From assembly GCA_964459445.1 (NCBI GenBank), contig CAYWMP010000001.1, forward strand, positions 65,460-129,459: a DNA stretch of 64,000 bases. The letters run 5' to 3'. The translations under genes were made by a program, and so were the position numbers. Below are positions 16,884-26,407 of this stretch, piece by piece; the first letter of the stretch is position 1; the number at the start of each line of letters is the position of its first letter. This stretch comes from CAYWMP01 sp964459445 (GTDB lineage: Bacteria > Desulfobacterota > DSM-4660 > Desulfatiglandales > HGW-15). The notes beneath the pieces were generated by a model. It did no database searches and was not told the origin of the DNA. It saw only the letters and a program-made list of their open reading frames with translations.

Positions 16884-18158
16884 TTAGTCTTGAAAATACC
16901 CTTTCGGCACAACGACGATTCCCCGCGAAGTGACCTTAAAGCGTTTACTGTCCTCCCTTGGATCATACCCGATTCCCGTTTCTGGCGGTATGACATTCCA
17001 TTTGTCGATAATGGCCTTTTTTATTTTTGAGTGACGTCCGACCACAACGCCATCCATGATAACCGACTCTTCAATAGCCGACCAACTGCGCACCACGACA
17101 TTATGACCCAATACCGAATTGCGTACAATGCCGCTTATGATGCAACCGGGTGCCACCAATGAGTCCAGGGCCTTGCCAACGCGAGTGTCCTCTTTTCTTT
17201 CGCTGCTAAAAACAAACTTTGCCGGGGGCGCCGAGATCTGATTAGTGTGCATCGGCCACTTCCTTCCGTAGAGATTGAAATAGGGATCCACACCGGTTAG
17301 ATCCATATTAGCATTCCAGTATGCATCCAAAGTGCCGACGTCACGCCAGTATGATGAATCCCGTGTGCTGGGCTCTACTCGAAGTTCGCGTTCACCGTTT
17401 TCGAGCGTCATATAGATAAAATCCTCAATATGGTTGGATTGTCGATAGGGGTAGGCATAAACGCCATAGTCTTTCAGCATTTGAGGGATGATGTCTTTCC
17501 CGAAGTCATTTTCGGTGCTTGAACGGAGAATATCAATAAGGGTTTCAGTGCGAAACATATAAATCCCCATTGAAGCGAGTATGCGTTTGGGATCGCCCGG
17601 GATCGTTTTCACATCCTCCTTGGGTTTTTCCTTGAAATCCAGGATGCGATAATCATCGTCAGCCTCTGCGACGCCATATTGGCCGGCGAGGTCAACACCC
17701 ACCTCCAGGAGGGAGATTGTAAGATCGGCATCCTTCTCAACATGATAATCCAGGAACTGGCCGTAATCCATTTTATAAATATGATCACCCGATAGGATCA
17801 CAACATTATCGGGCTCAAAGCGCTCAATAAGATAGAGGTTTTGGCGAATGGAATCTGCCGTACCTCGATACCAGTCCAGTCCTACCCTTTGCTGAGGTGG
17901 GACCAACTTTAAAAAGTGGCCCATCTTTTGGCTGAAAACATTCCAACCCTCTTCGAGGTGGTCGTTTAGGGATTGGGATTTGTATTGGGGCAAGACTATA
18001 ATCTTGTAGATTTGTGAATTCACGCAATTGCTCAGTGTAAAGTCAATGAGCCGGTATATTCCGCCGAAGGGCACAGCGGGTTTTGTCCGATCTCCTGTAA
18101 GAGGCATGAGCCTTTCGCCCCTTCCCCCGGCCATGATAAAGGCTAGCGTATTACTCAT
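16884..18158 (-). CDS. glgC: Glucose-1-phosphate adenylyltransferase
   Basis: Makes ADP-glucose for glycogen synthesis. 424 aa, full length. The nucleotidyltransferase motif AGGRGERLMPLTGDRTKPAV begins near residue 9. The regulatory/catalytic HIYKMDYGQFLDYH is near 121, and FKEKPKEDVKTIPG is at the sugar-phosphate loop. The C-terminal left-handed beta helix shows the hexapeptide pattern GCIISGIVRNSVLGHNVVVR. The start is ATG at 18158. No other glycogen gene is adjacent, so its regulation and partners lie elsewhere. Confidence 0.96.
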   Translation of the reverse strand: MSNTLAFIMAGGRGERLMPLTGDRTKPAVPFGGIYRLIDFTLSNCVNSQIYKIIVLPQYKSQSLNDHLEEGWNVFSQKMGHFLKLVPPQQRVGLDWYRGTADSIRQNLYLIERFEPDNVVILSGDHIYKMDYGQFLDYHVEKDADLTISLLEVGVDLAGQYGVAEADDDYRILDFKEKPKEDVKTIPGDPKRILASMGIYMFRTETLIDILRSSTENDFGKDIIPQMLKDYGVYAYPYRQSNHIEDFIYMTLENGERELRVEPSTRDSSYWRDVGTLDAYWNANMDLTGVDPYFNLYGRKWPMHTNQISAPPAKFVFSSERKEDTRVGKALDSLVAPGCIISGIVRNSVLGHNVVVRSWSAIEESVIMDGVVVGRHSKIKKAIIDKWNVIPPETGIGYDPREDSKRFKVTSRGIVVVPKGYFQD

Positions 18159-18521
18159 TGGATTATCCTGTCCTTACTGTGGTTGTCTCCAAGCTCTATA
18201 AACTTTGGAAAGGTTCAAGTGTAACCAAAAATACTCGGAGGGACAACGACAATTTACGCTTGTCGAACAGCCGATGCGGTGACGCCGGATAATTTGTAAA
18301 TACTTACTCTTGGAACATCCCAAACTTTTGGTGGTGGAGGGCTTGACTCTACAACAGCAGAGGCAAGGTTCTTTTACGACCTAGCCGCTGTTTCTTACTC
18401 TACGCAAAAAACTGGGATCTTCAAAAACGGCCCTTCGAAGATTCCGAGTTCCTCAACTCCGAGCAGAACCAGATACAGACTTATAAAATGATGCTACTCT
18501 TCAAAGCAGCACACTGCGCGG
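18159..18521. other. Non-coding region upstream of glgC
   Basis: No supported gene. A 14-bp word TGTCGAACAGCCGA occurs near 18266 and again near 18721, bracketing the family 1 repeat. Nothing else recognised. Confidence 0.4.
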
Positions 18522-18660
18522 AGACCTCTTAAAATGCCCAATTTTGTTCAAGTTCAAGGAAGGCAACAATTTTAACCCCAGGAATACATGTAGTATTTTG
18601 AGGATTAAAATTTGAGCCTGACACAGAAATTGGGCAAAAGGGGGCGTTTTGCAAAGGTCT
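18522..18660 (-). repeat. Dispersed palindromic element, family 1 (copy B)
   Basis: 139 bp, ends AGACCTCTTAAAATGCCC and (complement) AGACCTTTGCAAAACGCCC. Read on the minus strand it aligns over its whole length with copy A, including TTTTAATCCTCAAAATACTA and AACTTGAACAAAATTGGGC. Open frames across it are spurious. Confidence 0.88.
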
Positions 18661-18756
18661 CACTTGTTGACTGATACCTTGATGTTCACTACTATTGAAT
18701 AGTCTCGGAAACGATTCAAATGTCGAACAGCCGACACAGACAAAGGACTGCACCAA

Positions 18757-18960
18757 ATGGAATGCCGATTTCATTCGGATCGCGAGGCTTACGTAACCTG
18801 TCAAAAGATGGTATTGGGGTATTGTAAGGAATGCCTGGATCATTGCGAGGTCTGTTCTGATCCGTCCGGTTACTGTAAATACCGCACCCAGTGTCTTATT
18901 TGGGAGCTTTGCCGGAAGAGCGACAGGGTGCGCAACAAAAGGGGACTAGAAGCTGAATGA
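18757..18960 (+). CDS. Small B-box-type zinc-finger protein
   Basis: 67 aa. The pattern MECRFHSDREAYVTCQKM with YCKECLDHCEVC gives Cys3, His6, Cys15, Cys23 and Cys26, resembling the B-box zinc finger found at the N-terminus of many bacterial small proteins. Seven or more further cysteines follow (CSDPSGYCKYRTQCLIWELC), unusual for its size and possibly a second metal site. It overlaps the HAD gene by 4 nt (ATGA), so the two are translationally coupled. Function unknown. Confidence 0.7.
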   Translation: MECRFHSDREAYVTCQKMVLGYCKECLDHCEVCSDPSGYCKYRTQCLIWELCRKSDRVRNKRGLEAE

Positions 18961-19577
18961 CCGTTGTGAAAACTGAAAACAAGACCGAGATCCAGGGTAT
19001 CCTCTTTGATTTTGATGGGACTTTGACCTTCCCCGGAGCACTGGATTTCCCTGCGATTAAAAAAGAGATCGGTTGTCCAATAGACACCCCCATCCTTGAG
19101 TTTATTGAATCCCTGCCCAAGGAGAGCCGGGCAAAACCTCAAGAGATCCTGGAGGTACGAGAAAAACAGGCTGCGAGGAACTCGAAGCCCAACAGGGGAG
19201 CCGAAAATTGCCTGGGACTCCTAAAAAATAGGGGCATCCCTCTGGGCATCCTCACCCGGAACACTCTCAATTCGGTTCTTTGTTCACTTGAAGGATTCAA
19301 AGGTGTCACGTTAAAGGACTTCGCCGCCGTCATCACCAGAAAGGATTGTCTTCCTAAACCCCATCCTGATGGGGTGATTCAGGCTGCCAATCAAATGGGG
19401 ATTTTAGTATCGGATTTGTTGATGGTGGGTGACTTTCGATTCGACGTCATGGCGGGCCATGCGGCCGGCGCACTCACGGTGTTGCTTGTGGAAAATCATC
19501 AGGAGGTTATGGTTGCCGGTGATCCTGAACCCGACTTTAGGATCCGTCACCTGGACGAAATCCTGGACATACTATAG
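18957..19577 (+). CDS. HAD-superfamily phosphatase
   Basis: 206 aa. Motif I is FDFDGTLTF near residue 19 (nucleophile Asp plus acid/base Asp), motif II is LGILTRNT near 95, motif III KPHPDG near 136, and motif IV VGDFRFDVMAGHAAG near 158. The helical cap between motif I and II places it with phosphoglycolate-phosphatase/beta-phosphoglucomutase-like enzymes. The substrate is not predictable. Coupled to the upstream zinc-finger gene. Confidence 0.85.
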   Translation: MTVVKTENKTEIQGILFDFDGTLTFPGALDFPAIKKEIGCPIDTPILEFIESLPKESRAKPQEILEVREKQAARNSKPNRGAENCLGLLKNRGIPLGILTRNTLNSVLCSLEGFKGVTLKDFAAVITRKDCLPKPHPDGVIQAANQMGILVSDLLMVGDFRFDVMAGHAAGALTVLLVENHQEVMVAGDPEPDFRIRHLDEILDIL

Positions 19578-19622
19578 CGCTCTGAAAAAATATCTTCTTG
19601 GGAACCATTGCCCCTGATTCCC

Positions 19623-20123
19623 TCATCCACCTTCTTTTTCAAACCGCACTTCAATGACGCAGCGGCCTTCTCCCTTTATTAAGCTTTCTCTAATCATGTG
19701 AGACGGCTTAAGTTTCAGGGCCTTCATGACCCCGTTGCGAAGGGCCTGGCATCCACATTCATACCCCTTGAACATACTGGCCTTGCTTAGGGAATCAAAG
19801 GCATGACACTGGAAACCGACCCAGGTCGCGGTGTTTCCGTCATATTCAATGGGCTCGTTTATATAGAGCTCTTCAAAGAAGGCATTTTTCCAGACCACTT
19901 TGAAGATGTGCATCAAATCCTGAATCGAATTCGGGCGTCGGATGATTTTCTCACGGAGCAGCCAATTGGTGAGCATACGAAATATCTTTTCGGATACATC
20001 CAGATTAATGCGATTGGCCTTTTCATGCCCGATTTCTTTGACCAAGGCGGCGTGCCAAAAGGAATCATGGAGCCACCAAAGTTTCCTAATCGTGTCCTTT
20101 GATTCAAATTCGGGCAGAGACAT
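19623..20123 (-). CDS. Conserved protein (DUF6125 / L-2-amino-thiazoline-4-carboxylate hydrolase-like)
   Basis: 166 aa. It begins with LWWLHDSFWHAALVKEIG and contains TATWVGFQCHAFDSLSK and FKGYECGCQALRNGVMKALK, features I associate with DUF6125/ATC-hydrolase-like proteins of deltaproteobacteria. Conserved Cys residues (GYECGCQ) suggest a redox or metal role, but no function is established. It lies 8 bp downstream of the lytic transglycosylase gene on the same strand. Confidence 0.6.
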   Translation of the reverse strand: MSLPEFESKDTIRKLWWLHDSFWHAALVKEIGHEKANRINLDVSEKIFRMLTNWLLREKIIRRPNSIQDLMHIFKVVWKNAFFEELYINEPIEYDGNTATWVGFQCHAFDSLSKASMFKGYECGCQALRNGVMKALKLKPSHMIRESLIKGEGRCVIEVRFEKEGG

Positions 20124-20131
20124 GGGAAAGA

Positions 20132-22006
20132 TTAATCAGCGCTGATCCGCAAGACTTGTCCGGGATATATGGTACTTCTGGGGGTTAGATGATTTAACCT
20201 GAGGAATGCTGCCAGATTCATCTTATGCCTTTTTGCGATGAGATAGGGGGAATCGCCTTCTCTGACTTTGTACTTTTTGGTCGGGGTTGGCCCGCTTTGG
20301 ATCCTAGCCGGTGTGATTTGGAGGACCTGGCCGATTCTAAGCCTTGAGTTTACGAGGCGATTTTGGGATTTGATGGCCTTTGTGGTGGTGTTATAGCGTC
20401 TCGCAATCTCCCAGAGAGAATCGCCCTTCCTAACAACATACTCCAAAGACTTTCCCTTTGCCTTCAACGCCGTATAAACCGGAGGTCTTTTTGAGGCGCT
20501 TTTCAGGCCTTTTCGTGACGGTATTTTCAGTTTCCAACCGACCTTCAGATAGTCTTTTCTTCTCAATCCATTCGCAGCCATGATAGCGCGGACCGATGTC
20601 TTGTATTTCTTGGCCAGTTCGGACAAAGAATCGCCCCGCCTGACCCTATGGATATAATAGTCCGGTACAGGTGGACGCCAGACAGGGATATCTCCCAACT
20701 TGGCGAGAAGGATTTCGCCTCGCCCCTTGGGGACCTTGAGGGAATAGGGATTTTTGGGGGTCAAGTGGTGCCGCAGTTCCGGATTCAGTTGTTTTAGGGC
20801 ATCGTAAGGGAGCGTTAGACGTTTGGCGATCGTCTTAAGGTGGACCTGTTTATCGATACTGACCACATCAACGTCCAAGGCCTTTTCGACTGGAGGAAGT
20901 TCAATCCCATGGGAATGAGGATCGTTCAGGATGTGCAATACTGCAAGGAACTTGGGCACATAGAAGGCTGTTTCTCTGGGAAGTCTTGTATAGAGATCCC
21001 AGAAGTTATCCAGGTAGTTGATCCTTTGGGATCTGATGACTCTAAGAACCCTTCTTTCCCCGCAGTTATAGGCAGCCAGGGCCGTGGTCCAATCTCCGAA
21101 TATTTGGTGCAACTCCTTAAGATAGGCGATTGCCGCCTGTGTAGACTTGTCCGGATCCATCCGCTCATCGACCCAATAGTCCCTTTTCAGGCCAAATTTG
21201 TACCCTGTCGATGCTATAAATTGCCATAATCCCAGGGCCCTTGCCCTTGAAAAAGCTCGGACCTTGAACCCGCTTTCTATCAGTGGGAGCCAGGAAAGCT
21301 CCTCCGGCAAACCTGCCTCTCTTAGAGACTTAACGATATCGGTCCGGTATTTTCCGGAGCGACGATAGGCATCAAGAAAGAATTTCTTTTCTCTCCCCTT
21401 GAATAGGGCCAATGCCCTGTCGACGTGCCGGTTCTTTGTCAACGGAATGGCCTTATAATCTCCGTTGGCCACGGTAAATCTTGAACTATAGACTTCAATG
21501 ATCCTTTTCGAAATGGTAAACCGAAGGTCTTCCTTTTGTTGCAGGACCTCGGGCGATTCACCCTCATCAATCCTCAGAATGAGTGAATAGGCCTTATCAA
21601 GGGCGTCCAGGGCATTATCCAGATCTCCCTGTTCCCAAAAATCATTAGATACCTGACAGAAATCCAGGGCTGAATCAAGAAGCTCCTGATTGGACATGGG
21701 CTTCGGTTCAGAGGGGCGCGCCAATTTCTCTGTTTCCTGTTTTGACTGCTTGCTCTTTTCAGGAGGTGTCACCTGCTCCTTGGGAGGGATGACCTCCGTC
21801 TTTTCAATGGGTTCTAATTGAGTGGCTTTTGGAGACGGCTGGGTTATTGATTTGATCGGTTGCGCCTTAGACGGTTCTTTCTTTTTTATCTGATGGGCTA
21901 AGGGCTTTTTTGCCGGTTTCCCCTTGTATTGGGTCAGGCCTACACAGCTTAAACAAGCAATAGATATCAACGCAAGGAATACACCAAGGCTGGGGCGGGC
22001 TATCAC
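20132..22006 (-). CDS. mltD: MltD-like lytic transglycosylase with three LysM repeats
   Basis: Envelope peptidoglycan lytic transglycosylase, 624 aa. Order: signal segment (FLALISIACLSC), a Pro/Lys/Glu-rich linker (about 30-105), then an SLT domain with PEELSWLPLIESGFKVRAFS (catalytic Glu near residue 242), ARALGLWQFIASTGYKFGL and YNCGERRV. Three LysM domains follow, at about 450-495 (HRVRRGDSLSELAKKYKTSV), 525-567 (VVRKGDSLWEIARRYNTTT) and 580-622. The start is GTG with GGAGGAGGAG upstream. Three LysMs suggest strong glycan binding. Confidence 0.93.
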   Translation of the reverse strand: MIARPSLGVFLALISIACLSCVGLTQYKGKPAKKPLAHQIKKKEPSKAQPIKSITQPSPKATQLEPIEKTEVIPPKEQVTPPEKSKQSKQETEKLARPSEPKPMSNQELLDSALDFCQVSNDFWEQGDLDNALDALDKAYSLILRIDEGESPEVLQQKEDLRFTISKRIIEVYSSRFTVANGDYKAIPLTKNRHVDRALALFKGREKKFFLDAYRRSGKYRTDIVKSLREAGLPEELSWLPLIESGFKVRAFSRARALGLWQFIASTGYKFGLKRDYWVDERMDPDKSTQAAIAYLKELHQIFGDWTTALAAYNCGERRVLRVIRSQRINYLDNFWDLYTRLPRETAFYVPKFLAVLHILNDPHSHGIELPPVEKALDVDVVSIDKQVHLKTIAKRLTLPYDALKQLNPELRHHLTPKNPYSLKVPKGRGEILLAKLGDIPVWRPPVPDYYIHRVRRGDSLSELAKKYKTSVRAIMAANGLRRKDYLKVGWKLKIPSRKGLKSASKRPPVYTALKAKGKSLEYVVRKGDSLWEIARRYNTTTKAIKSQNRLVNSRLRIGQVLQITPARIQSGPTPTKKYKVREGDSPYLIAKRHKMNLAAFLRLNHLTPRSTIYPGQVLRISAD

Positions 22007-22124
22007 GCTGGGACTCCTCCTCCTTTCTCCCTAATGGAGTGATGATCGACAGACTGGAAATAAAACACGGTTGATACAGGCAGGTATAATTCTTAGGGAT
22101 TCTAAGAACCATCAGTCTTGACAT

Positions 22125-22400
22125 GAGGACTATAGATTAACCAAACAAATTGGTCAACAGCTATCTGTTTGAGATAGTAAGGTATTGCTCCATATCCTTG
22201 TTGTTTAATTGCTTTCAGCCTTTTAGCTAACATCATTGATTGCCGCGGCATGCATCTCAAACTCAAGCATGAGCCTCCATGTAGCCAACTTGATTAATCA
22301 TTGAATTGCAAGTATAGTGAGTTGGTTCGAGGACCAATTAAGTAGGCTTGATACAGTTTTTTCTATATCGGAATTTAAAAACTGCACTCTGTTGGATATC
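22125..22400. other. Intergenic region between divergent mltD and J-domain genes
   Basis: No supported gene, RNA or repeat. A GTG at 22317 opens the downstream frame but without start context. Confidence 0.35.
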
Positions 22401-23129
22401 ATGGCAAACCGCAGTATCATACGCACTCAGACGCGAAGTTCAAAACCCAGGCATTGTCTCTCATGCGGCACCGCCGAAATGAAACGGGGAAGGCGATACT
22501 GCTCCAAGGAGTGCCGTCAACAGATGGATTGGGTCCTTTCGCTGTCCAAAGGACTGCTCAAAACGTTCAATGCGAGGTATGCCGCCTTTTCCTTCAACAC
22601 AGGTTTCGTGATACTGGATGTACTCCCAATATGGTCTAGGAGTATATCTCGGTTTTCAAAGAGGAGGACTTCCGGTAAAAAACCCGCTCAGGACTTTAAG
22701 GATCTTGTTCTTCGATCTGCTGATGAATGGTATCAAATCATTAACAACAAGAATTCCAGAAGTTATGCGTCACTCCATCTGCTGCAGAAAACAAACAATA
22801 AAGGTATTGCGCCGGATTCCATAAAACCCCATCAAAAAAAACGACCGAGATTCTCGAAGTGTGAAAGAGAGTCCATGAAACTCCTTCGGCTCCAATTGGA
22901 GGAGTTGATTTCAGAAGGCCATGTGGGAAAGATAAAATCATGTTATAAAAGACTGGCCAAAGTTCATCACCCTGATGTGGGCGGTGATGCTGAGAAATTC
23001 AATAGAATAAATGAGGCACATCAACAGATGCTGCAATGGGCCAAAAACCCCCAGTTCACCACAAGAAGAGCGCTCATTGACTGCTGGTCCTACGACAGTT
23101 CAACAAACAAGTGGGCGCCGCCACTCTAG
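22401..23129 (+). CDS. Zinc-finger and J-domain protein
   Basis: About 242 aa. The N-terminus holds a CxxC/CxxxC zinc motif, PRHCLSCGTAEMKRGRRYCS followed by KECRQQ, similar to treble-clef zinc ribbons that mark dehydrated or oxidised proteins. A central region of unknown fold (FNARYAAFSFNTGFVILDV) follows. The C-terminus is a J domain with the diagnostic HPD in KRLAKVHHPDVGGDAEKFNR near residue 198, ending RRALIDCWSYDSSTN. The HPD implies interaction with DnaK. The frame stays open to a GTG at 22317; I chose the ATG at 22401. The zinc-plus-J order differs from classical DnaJ. Confidence 0.72.
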   Translation: MANRSIIRTQTRSSKPRHCLSCGTAEMKRGRRYCSKECRQQMDWVLSLSKGLLKTFNARYAAFSFNTGFVILDVLPIWSRSISRFSKRRTSGKKPAQDFKDLVLRSADEWYQIINNKNSRSYASLHLLQKTNNKGIAPDSIKPHQKKRPRFSKCERESMKLLRLQLEELISEGHVGKIKSCYKRLAKVHHPDVGGDAEKFNRINEAHQQMLQWAKNPQFTTRRALIDCWSYDSSTNKWAPPL

Positions 23130-23310
23130 ATAACGCCTTAACCCCGCCACCATCCATCGACCGGCTTTTTGCTAAATCAAAAAAACCTCAAAAAACAAAG
23201 GCCTTAATCACTTGACATCTTAACCTTCGAATGATGATGTCAGTGTTCTCAAAACAACTTATTATCCTTCTTTATAAAATATTCACCCCTTTGAACCCGG
23301 AGATTGAACC

Positions 23311-24375
23311 ATGGGCCCGAAAACTATGTCGGCAGCAAAAAAGTTGGCGAAAAACCCTATTGAAGCCTCCGCCCCTTGCCGCATCGACTCAGGAGGAACC
23401 TGGGACATAAAGACCTTGGCCCTTCCGCTTGAAAAAATTGCCCCGGTGACCGTCAACCTGGCCCTAAATCTAAGGACCAGCGTCCGTCTTTCCCCCTTCA
23501 AAAACGGCTGGGTCAGAGTCTCGTCGGAAGGATTTTCGAAAGAAGAGCAGTACCCGTCGGAGTCCCTGCCCTTCAATACACCTTTCGGCCTCTTTTTCGC
23601 GGCCATCTCCTACTTTGGTTTCCATGGCTTGAATGTCCATATCAGTTCGGACTCGCCCGTAAAATCCGCCCTGGGTGGGTCAAGCACCGCCCTGATCGCC
23701 CTGATCAAGGCCCTCTCCAAGCTGTGTATCTTGATAGGGGAGAAAAGGAGACTGACTGCAAAGGAAATCCTTCATCTCGGATATCACTTAGAAGATGGTG
23801 TAAGCAGTGGAAAGTGCGGTATTCAGGATCAGGCTGCTGCTGTCTATGGAGGTGTCAATCGTTGGATCTGGCGTTATGGAAAGGGGGTAGATTTCTTTAA
23901 AAGGGAACCTCTTTTGAACCGGATCGATCAAAATCGGTTATCAAAGCGCATTCTCGTCGCCTTTAGCGGAAAAAGCCATGTATCCCTCCGAATCAATCAG
24001 ATGTGGATTAATGATTTCCTATCCGGCAAGACACGTACCGGTTGGGTTAAGGTCAACAGCCTTGTCCGTAGGTTCGGTGATGCTTTGATGAAACGGGATT
24101 GGAGCAAGGCCGCCCGTCTATTGAGAGAAGAGATGGCGGTTAGGAGAGAGATCACGCCGGATGCCCTGATACCCATCACTGAGAAACTTATCGATCAGGC
24201 CGAAACTCTCAGTTGCGGCGCCAGGTTCGCAGGCGCCGGGGCCGGCGGATCTGTCTGGACCTTGGGCAGTGTCAGCAAGATTCAACTACTGAGGAAATCG
24301 TGGGAATCCACTCTGGGATCTTCCAAAAATGGCAAGATATTGGAATGTTCAATTGAATCGAAAGGCGTCAGATAG
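23311..24375 (+). CDS. GHMP kinase (sugar or mevalonate-type kinase)
   Basis: 354 aa. N-terminal SAPCRIDSGGTWDI matches the substrate-binding start of D-glycero-D-manno-heptose 7-phosphate kinase and L-fucose kinase relatives. The ATP loop SALGGSSTALIALIKAL is near residue 126 and motif 3 GARFAGAGAGGSVW near 303. The exact substrate is uncertain; a heptose or sugar-phosphate is the best guess for this subgroup. GGAG lies 9 nt before the ATG. It converges on the zinc-ribbon gene with only 14 bp between stops, and that gap is a remnant of the family 1 repeat end. Confidence 0.8.
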   Translation: MGPKTMSAAKKLAKNPIEASAPCRIDSGGTWDIKTLALPLEKIAPVTVNLALNLRTSVRLSPFKNGWVRVSSEGFSKEEQYPSESLPFNTPFGLFFAAISYFGFHGLNVHISSDSPVKSALGGSSTALIALIKALSKLCILIGEKRRLTAKEILHLGYHLEDGVSSGKCGIQDQAAAVYGGVNRWIWRYGKGVDFFKREPLLNRIDQNRLSKRILVAFSGKSHVSLRINQMWINDFLSGKTRTGWVKVNSLVRRFGDALMKRDWSKAARLLREEMAVRREITPDALIPITEKLIDQAETLSCGARFAGAGAGGSVWTLGSVSKIQLLRKSWESTLGSSKNGKILECSIESKGVR

Positions 24376-24392
24376 GCTATGCGAAGGTCTTA
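24373..24392. repeat. Solo end of family 1 repeat between two stop codons
   Basis: TAGGCTATGCGAAGGTCTTA: the TAG is the GHMP kinase stop, the TTA is the complement of the TAA stop of the convergent gene, and TATGCGAAGGTCT between them matches the family 1 end. The same word recurs at about 63868-63882. Confidence 0.5.
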
Positions 24393-25082
24393 GGCTCTTC
24401 CAACCTCAACAAGCGTATCCATAAAAACCTTGTAGAACTTCTCGTTGTCTGCAATCGCCCGATCCAAGACTTCCGCCAATTTATCCATGTCTTTGGTACT
24501 GATAACCAGGTTGGCACTTTGGGCATAGGCCATCATGTTATCCATGGTCTTGAATTTATCGCTTAGTAAAGCGAAAAATGTTTTCCGACGCGTAGACATG
24601 GCCATCTGATTCAGATATTTGAGTATGGGATTTTGCGGTCCTATTTCCTGTCCATCAAATCCGTCGGAGAGCATGATGAGATGGAATTGGTGAAACCTCA
24701 ATTTGCCGATGGCTTCCCTAATGCTGGAAGTCTCTATATATTTGTATTCAAGTTCCTCAAAAGCAGCCTTGATCTTATCAGAACGCCCTGGATCACCTTC
24801 CATGATAAGGGCCAATTTCGCATCCTCATCAAAATACTCGACGGACTCATCATCTGTGAAATCATCGTAACTGTAGGACTCTCCCTCAGCATCAGAAGTT
24901 GATTCCGGCGCTGATTCGGATTCCTGTTCGGGCGCCGGGGCTTTTTCTTCTTCCGGCTCGCGCATGTCTATGGAAATCTTGTTTTTGCACTTTGGACAAT
25001 GTATCGAGACCATTTGACCTTTGGGCAGCTTCTCGTCAGGTATATTCATTTTGGCCTTACAGTGTTCGCAGACAACTTCCAT
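24390..25082 (-). CDS. MJ0042-type zinc-ribbon protein
   Basis: 230 aa. N-terminal zinc ribbon CEHCKAKMNIPDEKL with CPKCKNKI (residues 5-37). An acidic low-complexity linker (about 45-85) is followed by a receiver-like alpha/beta domain with ALIMEGDPGRSDKIKAAFEE and HLIMLSDGFDG. This composition (zinc ribbon, linker, degenerate response-regulator fold) recurs beside pil genes in deltaproteobacteria. It lies 22 bp downstream of the PilU-like gene and is probably in its operon. Role unknown. AAGGAGA precedes the start. Confidence 0.8.
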   Translation of the reverse strand: MEVVCEHCKAKMNIPDEKLPKGQMVSIHCPKCKNKISIDMREPEEEKAPAPEQESESAPESTSDAEGESYSYDDFTDDESVEYFDEDAKLALIMEGDPGRSDKIKAAFEELEYKYIETSSIREAIGKLRFHQFHLIMLSDGFDGQEIGPQNPILKYLNQMAMSTRRKTFFALLSDKFKTMDNMMAYAQSANLVISTKDMDKLAEVLDRAIADNEKFYKVFMDTLVEVGRA

Positions 25083-25103
25083 TTCTATCTCTCCTTAACC
25101 AAC

Positions 25104-26279
25104 CTATAGTGGTTCTTCTGTTTTCCCATACTCCTCATCCAAAGCCAATTCCTCAATGTCCGTGGTCTTTTCTCCTCTTGACGATTTGATCGAATCGAGG
25201 GCTCTTCCAATCACTCCCTTTCTGGAAGCATAGCTCAATGCCGTATCCTCCGTGATGAGCCCCTGTTCATAAAGATCGGCGATGCATTGATCAAAGGTCA
25301 TCATACCAAAGGGTCTGCTCCCTTCAATAATCTCATAGTAGGTCTTTCCTTCGGACTCTCCATGTAAAATGGAGTCTTTCACCCTGAGATTGGATCCCAT
25401 AATCTCGAAGGCCGCAGCACGCCCGCCCCCCACCTTGGGCAGAAGCCTCTGGCAGGCAATCCACCTAACGGTGTCTGCAAGTCGGATGCGGATCTGTTTT
25501 TCCTCTTCCTGCTCAAACATGCCTACAATCCTGTTAATGGTCTGGCCCGCATCCACGGTATGGAGAGTGCTGACAACCAAATGGCCTGTCTCTGCTGCTG
25601 AGAGACCGATTTCGACCGTCTCCCTGTCCCTCATTTCCCCGACAAGAACCACCTTTGGCGCCTGCCTGAGGGCTGCCCTCAGGCCTGAGGCAAAGGTGTC
25701 AAAATCCTGGCCCATCTCCCTTTGATTGAAGGTAGCCGTCTTCTGGGAATGCACGAATTCCACGGGGTCCTCAAGGGTCACCACATGGACCGACTTCGTT
25801 TCGTTGATCTCGTTCAATACGGCGGCAAGGGATGTGGATTTCCCGCTTCCCGTAGCGCCGGTGACCAGAATAATGCCGTTTTTCTCCGAGGTCATTTTTC
25901 GAAAGGCTTCGGGGAGATTCATCTCATTTATGGTCGGGATTCTGGTCGCCAACTGCCTCATGACAATAGAGTAGTATCCCTTTTGAGAAAAGATATTCAC
26001 CCTGAAACGCGCTTTGCCGGCCAGTTGATAGGAGCTATCGCAGGAACCTTCCGTCAGAAGGGTTCGAGTGAGCCGACGGTCGCCATTAATCAGATTGAGG
26101 GCGAATATCTCCGCTTGAAAGGGCGTCATAGCGTCCACAGGTGGGTTCAAATCAACTGACACCAATTGTCCGGATGACTCGACCTGGAAGGGTTTTGCCA
26201 CCGTCATATTCAGACCGGACACCCCGTCATGGGACTCAAGCATGGCTGTAAGGATATTATCTATTTGCTGCTGCCTCAC
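25104..26279 (-). CDS. PilT/PilU-type twitching ATPase
   Basis: Type IV pilus retraction ATPase, 391 aa. Walker A GATGSGKSTSLAA near residue 140, Asp box VTLEDPVEFVH, Walker B RQAPKVVLVGEMRDRETVE and the His box TGHLVVSTLHT are intact. Compared with the upstream paralogue it has a longer C-terminus (ending EELALDEEYGKTEEPL), as PilU proteins do. The start is GTG with AGGAG. It is the second gene of the set pilT-(pilU)-zinc-ribbon. Confidence 0.9.
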   Translation of the reverse strand: MRQQQIDNILTAMLESHDGVSGLNMTVAKPFQVESSGQLVSVDLNPPVDAMTPFQAEIFALNLINGDRRLTRTLLTEGSCDSSYQLAGKARFRVNIFSQKGYYSIVMRQLATRIPTINEMNLPEAFRKMTSEKNGIILVTGATGSGKSTSLAAVLNEINETKSVHVVTLEDPVEFVHSQKTATFNQREMGQDFDTFASGLRAALRQAPKVVLVGEMRDRETVEIGLSAAETGHLVVSTLHTVDAGQTINRIVGMFEQEEEKQIRIRLADTVRWIACQRLLPKVGGGRAAAFEIMGSNLRVKDSILHGESEGKTYYEIIEGSRPFGMMTFDQCIADLYEQGLITEDTALSYASRKGVIGRALDSIKSSRGEKTTDIEELALDEEYGKTEEPL

Positions 26280-26407
26280 GGTATTCTCCTTCCCTGCCTA
26301 AAAAGCTTTTATTCTCAAGCCGTGGTTCATAACCGATGTTCTTACATAATTGAAACAAAACATCCGATCATTCCAAAAATTATTGCCTATCGGTTGTAGG
26401 TCAACAT

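Noticed and set aside
18529..18843. 104-codon open frame on the minus strand
   Set aside because: Its C-terminal half is the family 1 repeat read in one frame; similar frames appear in every copy.
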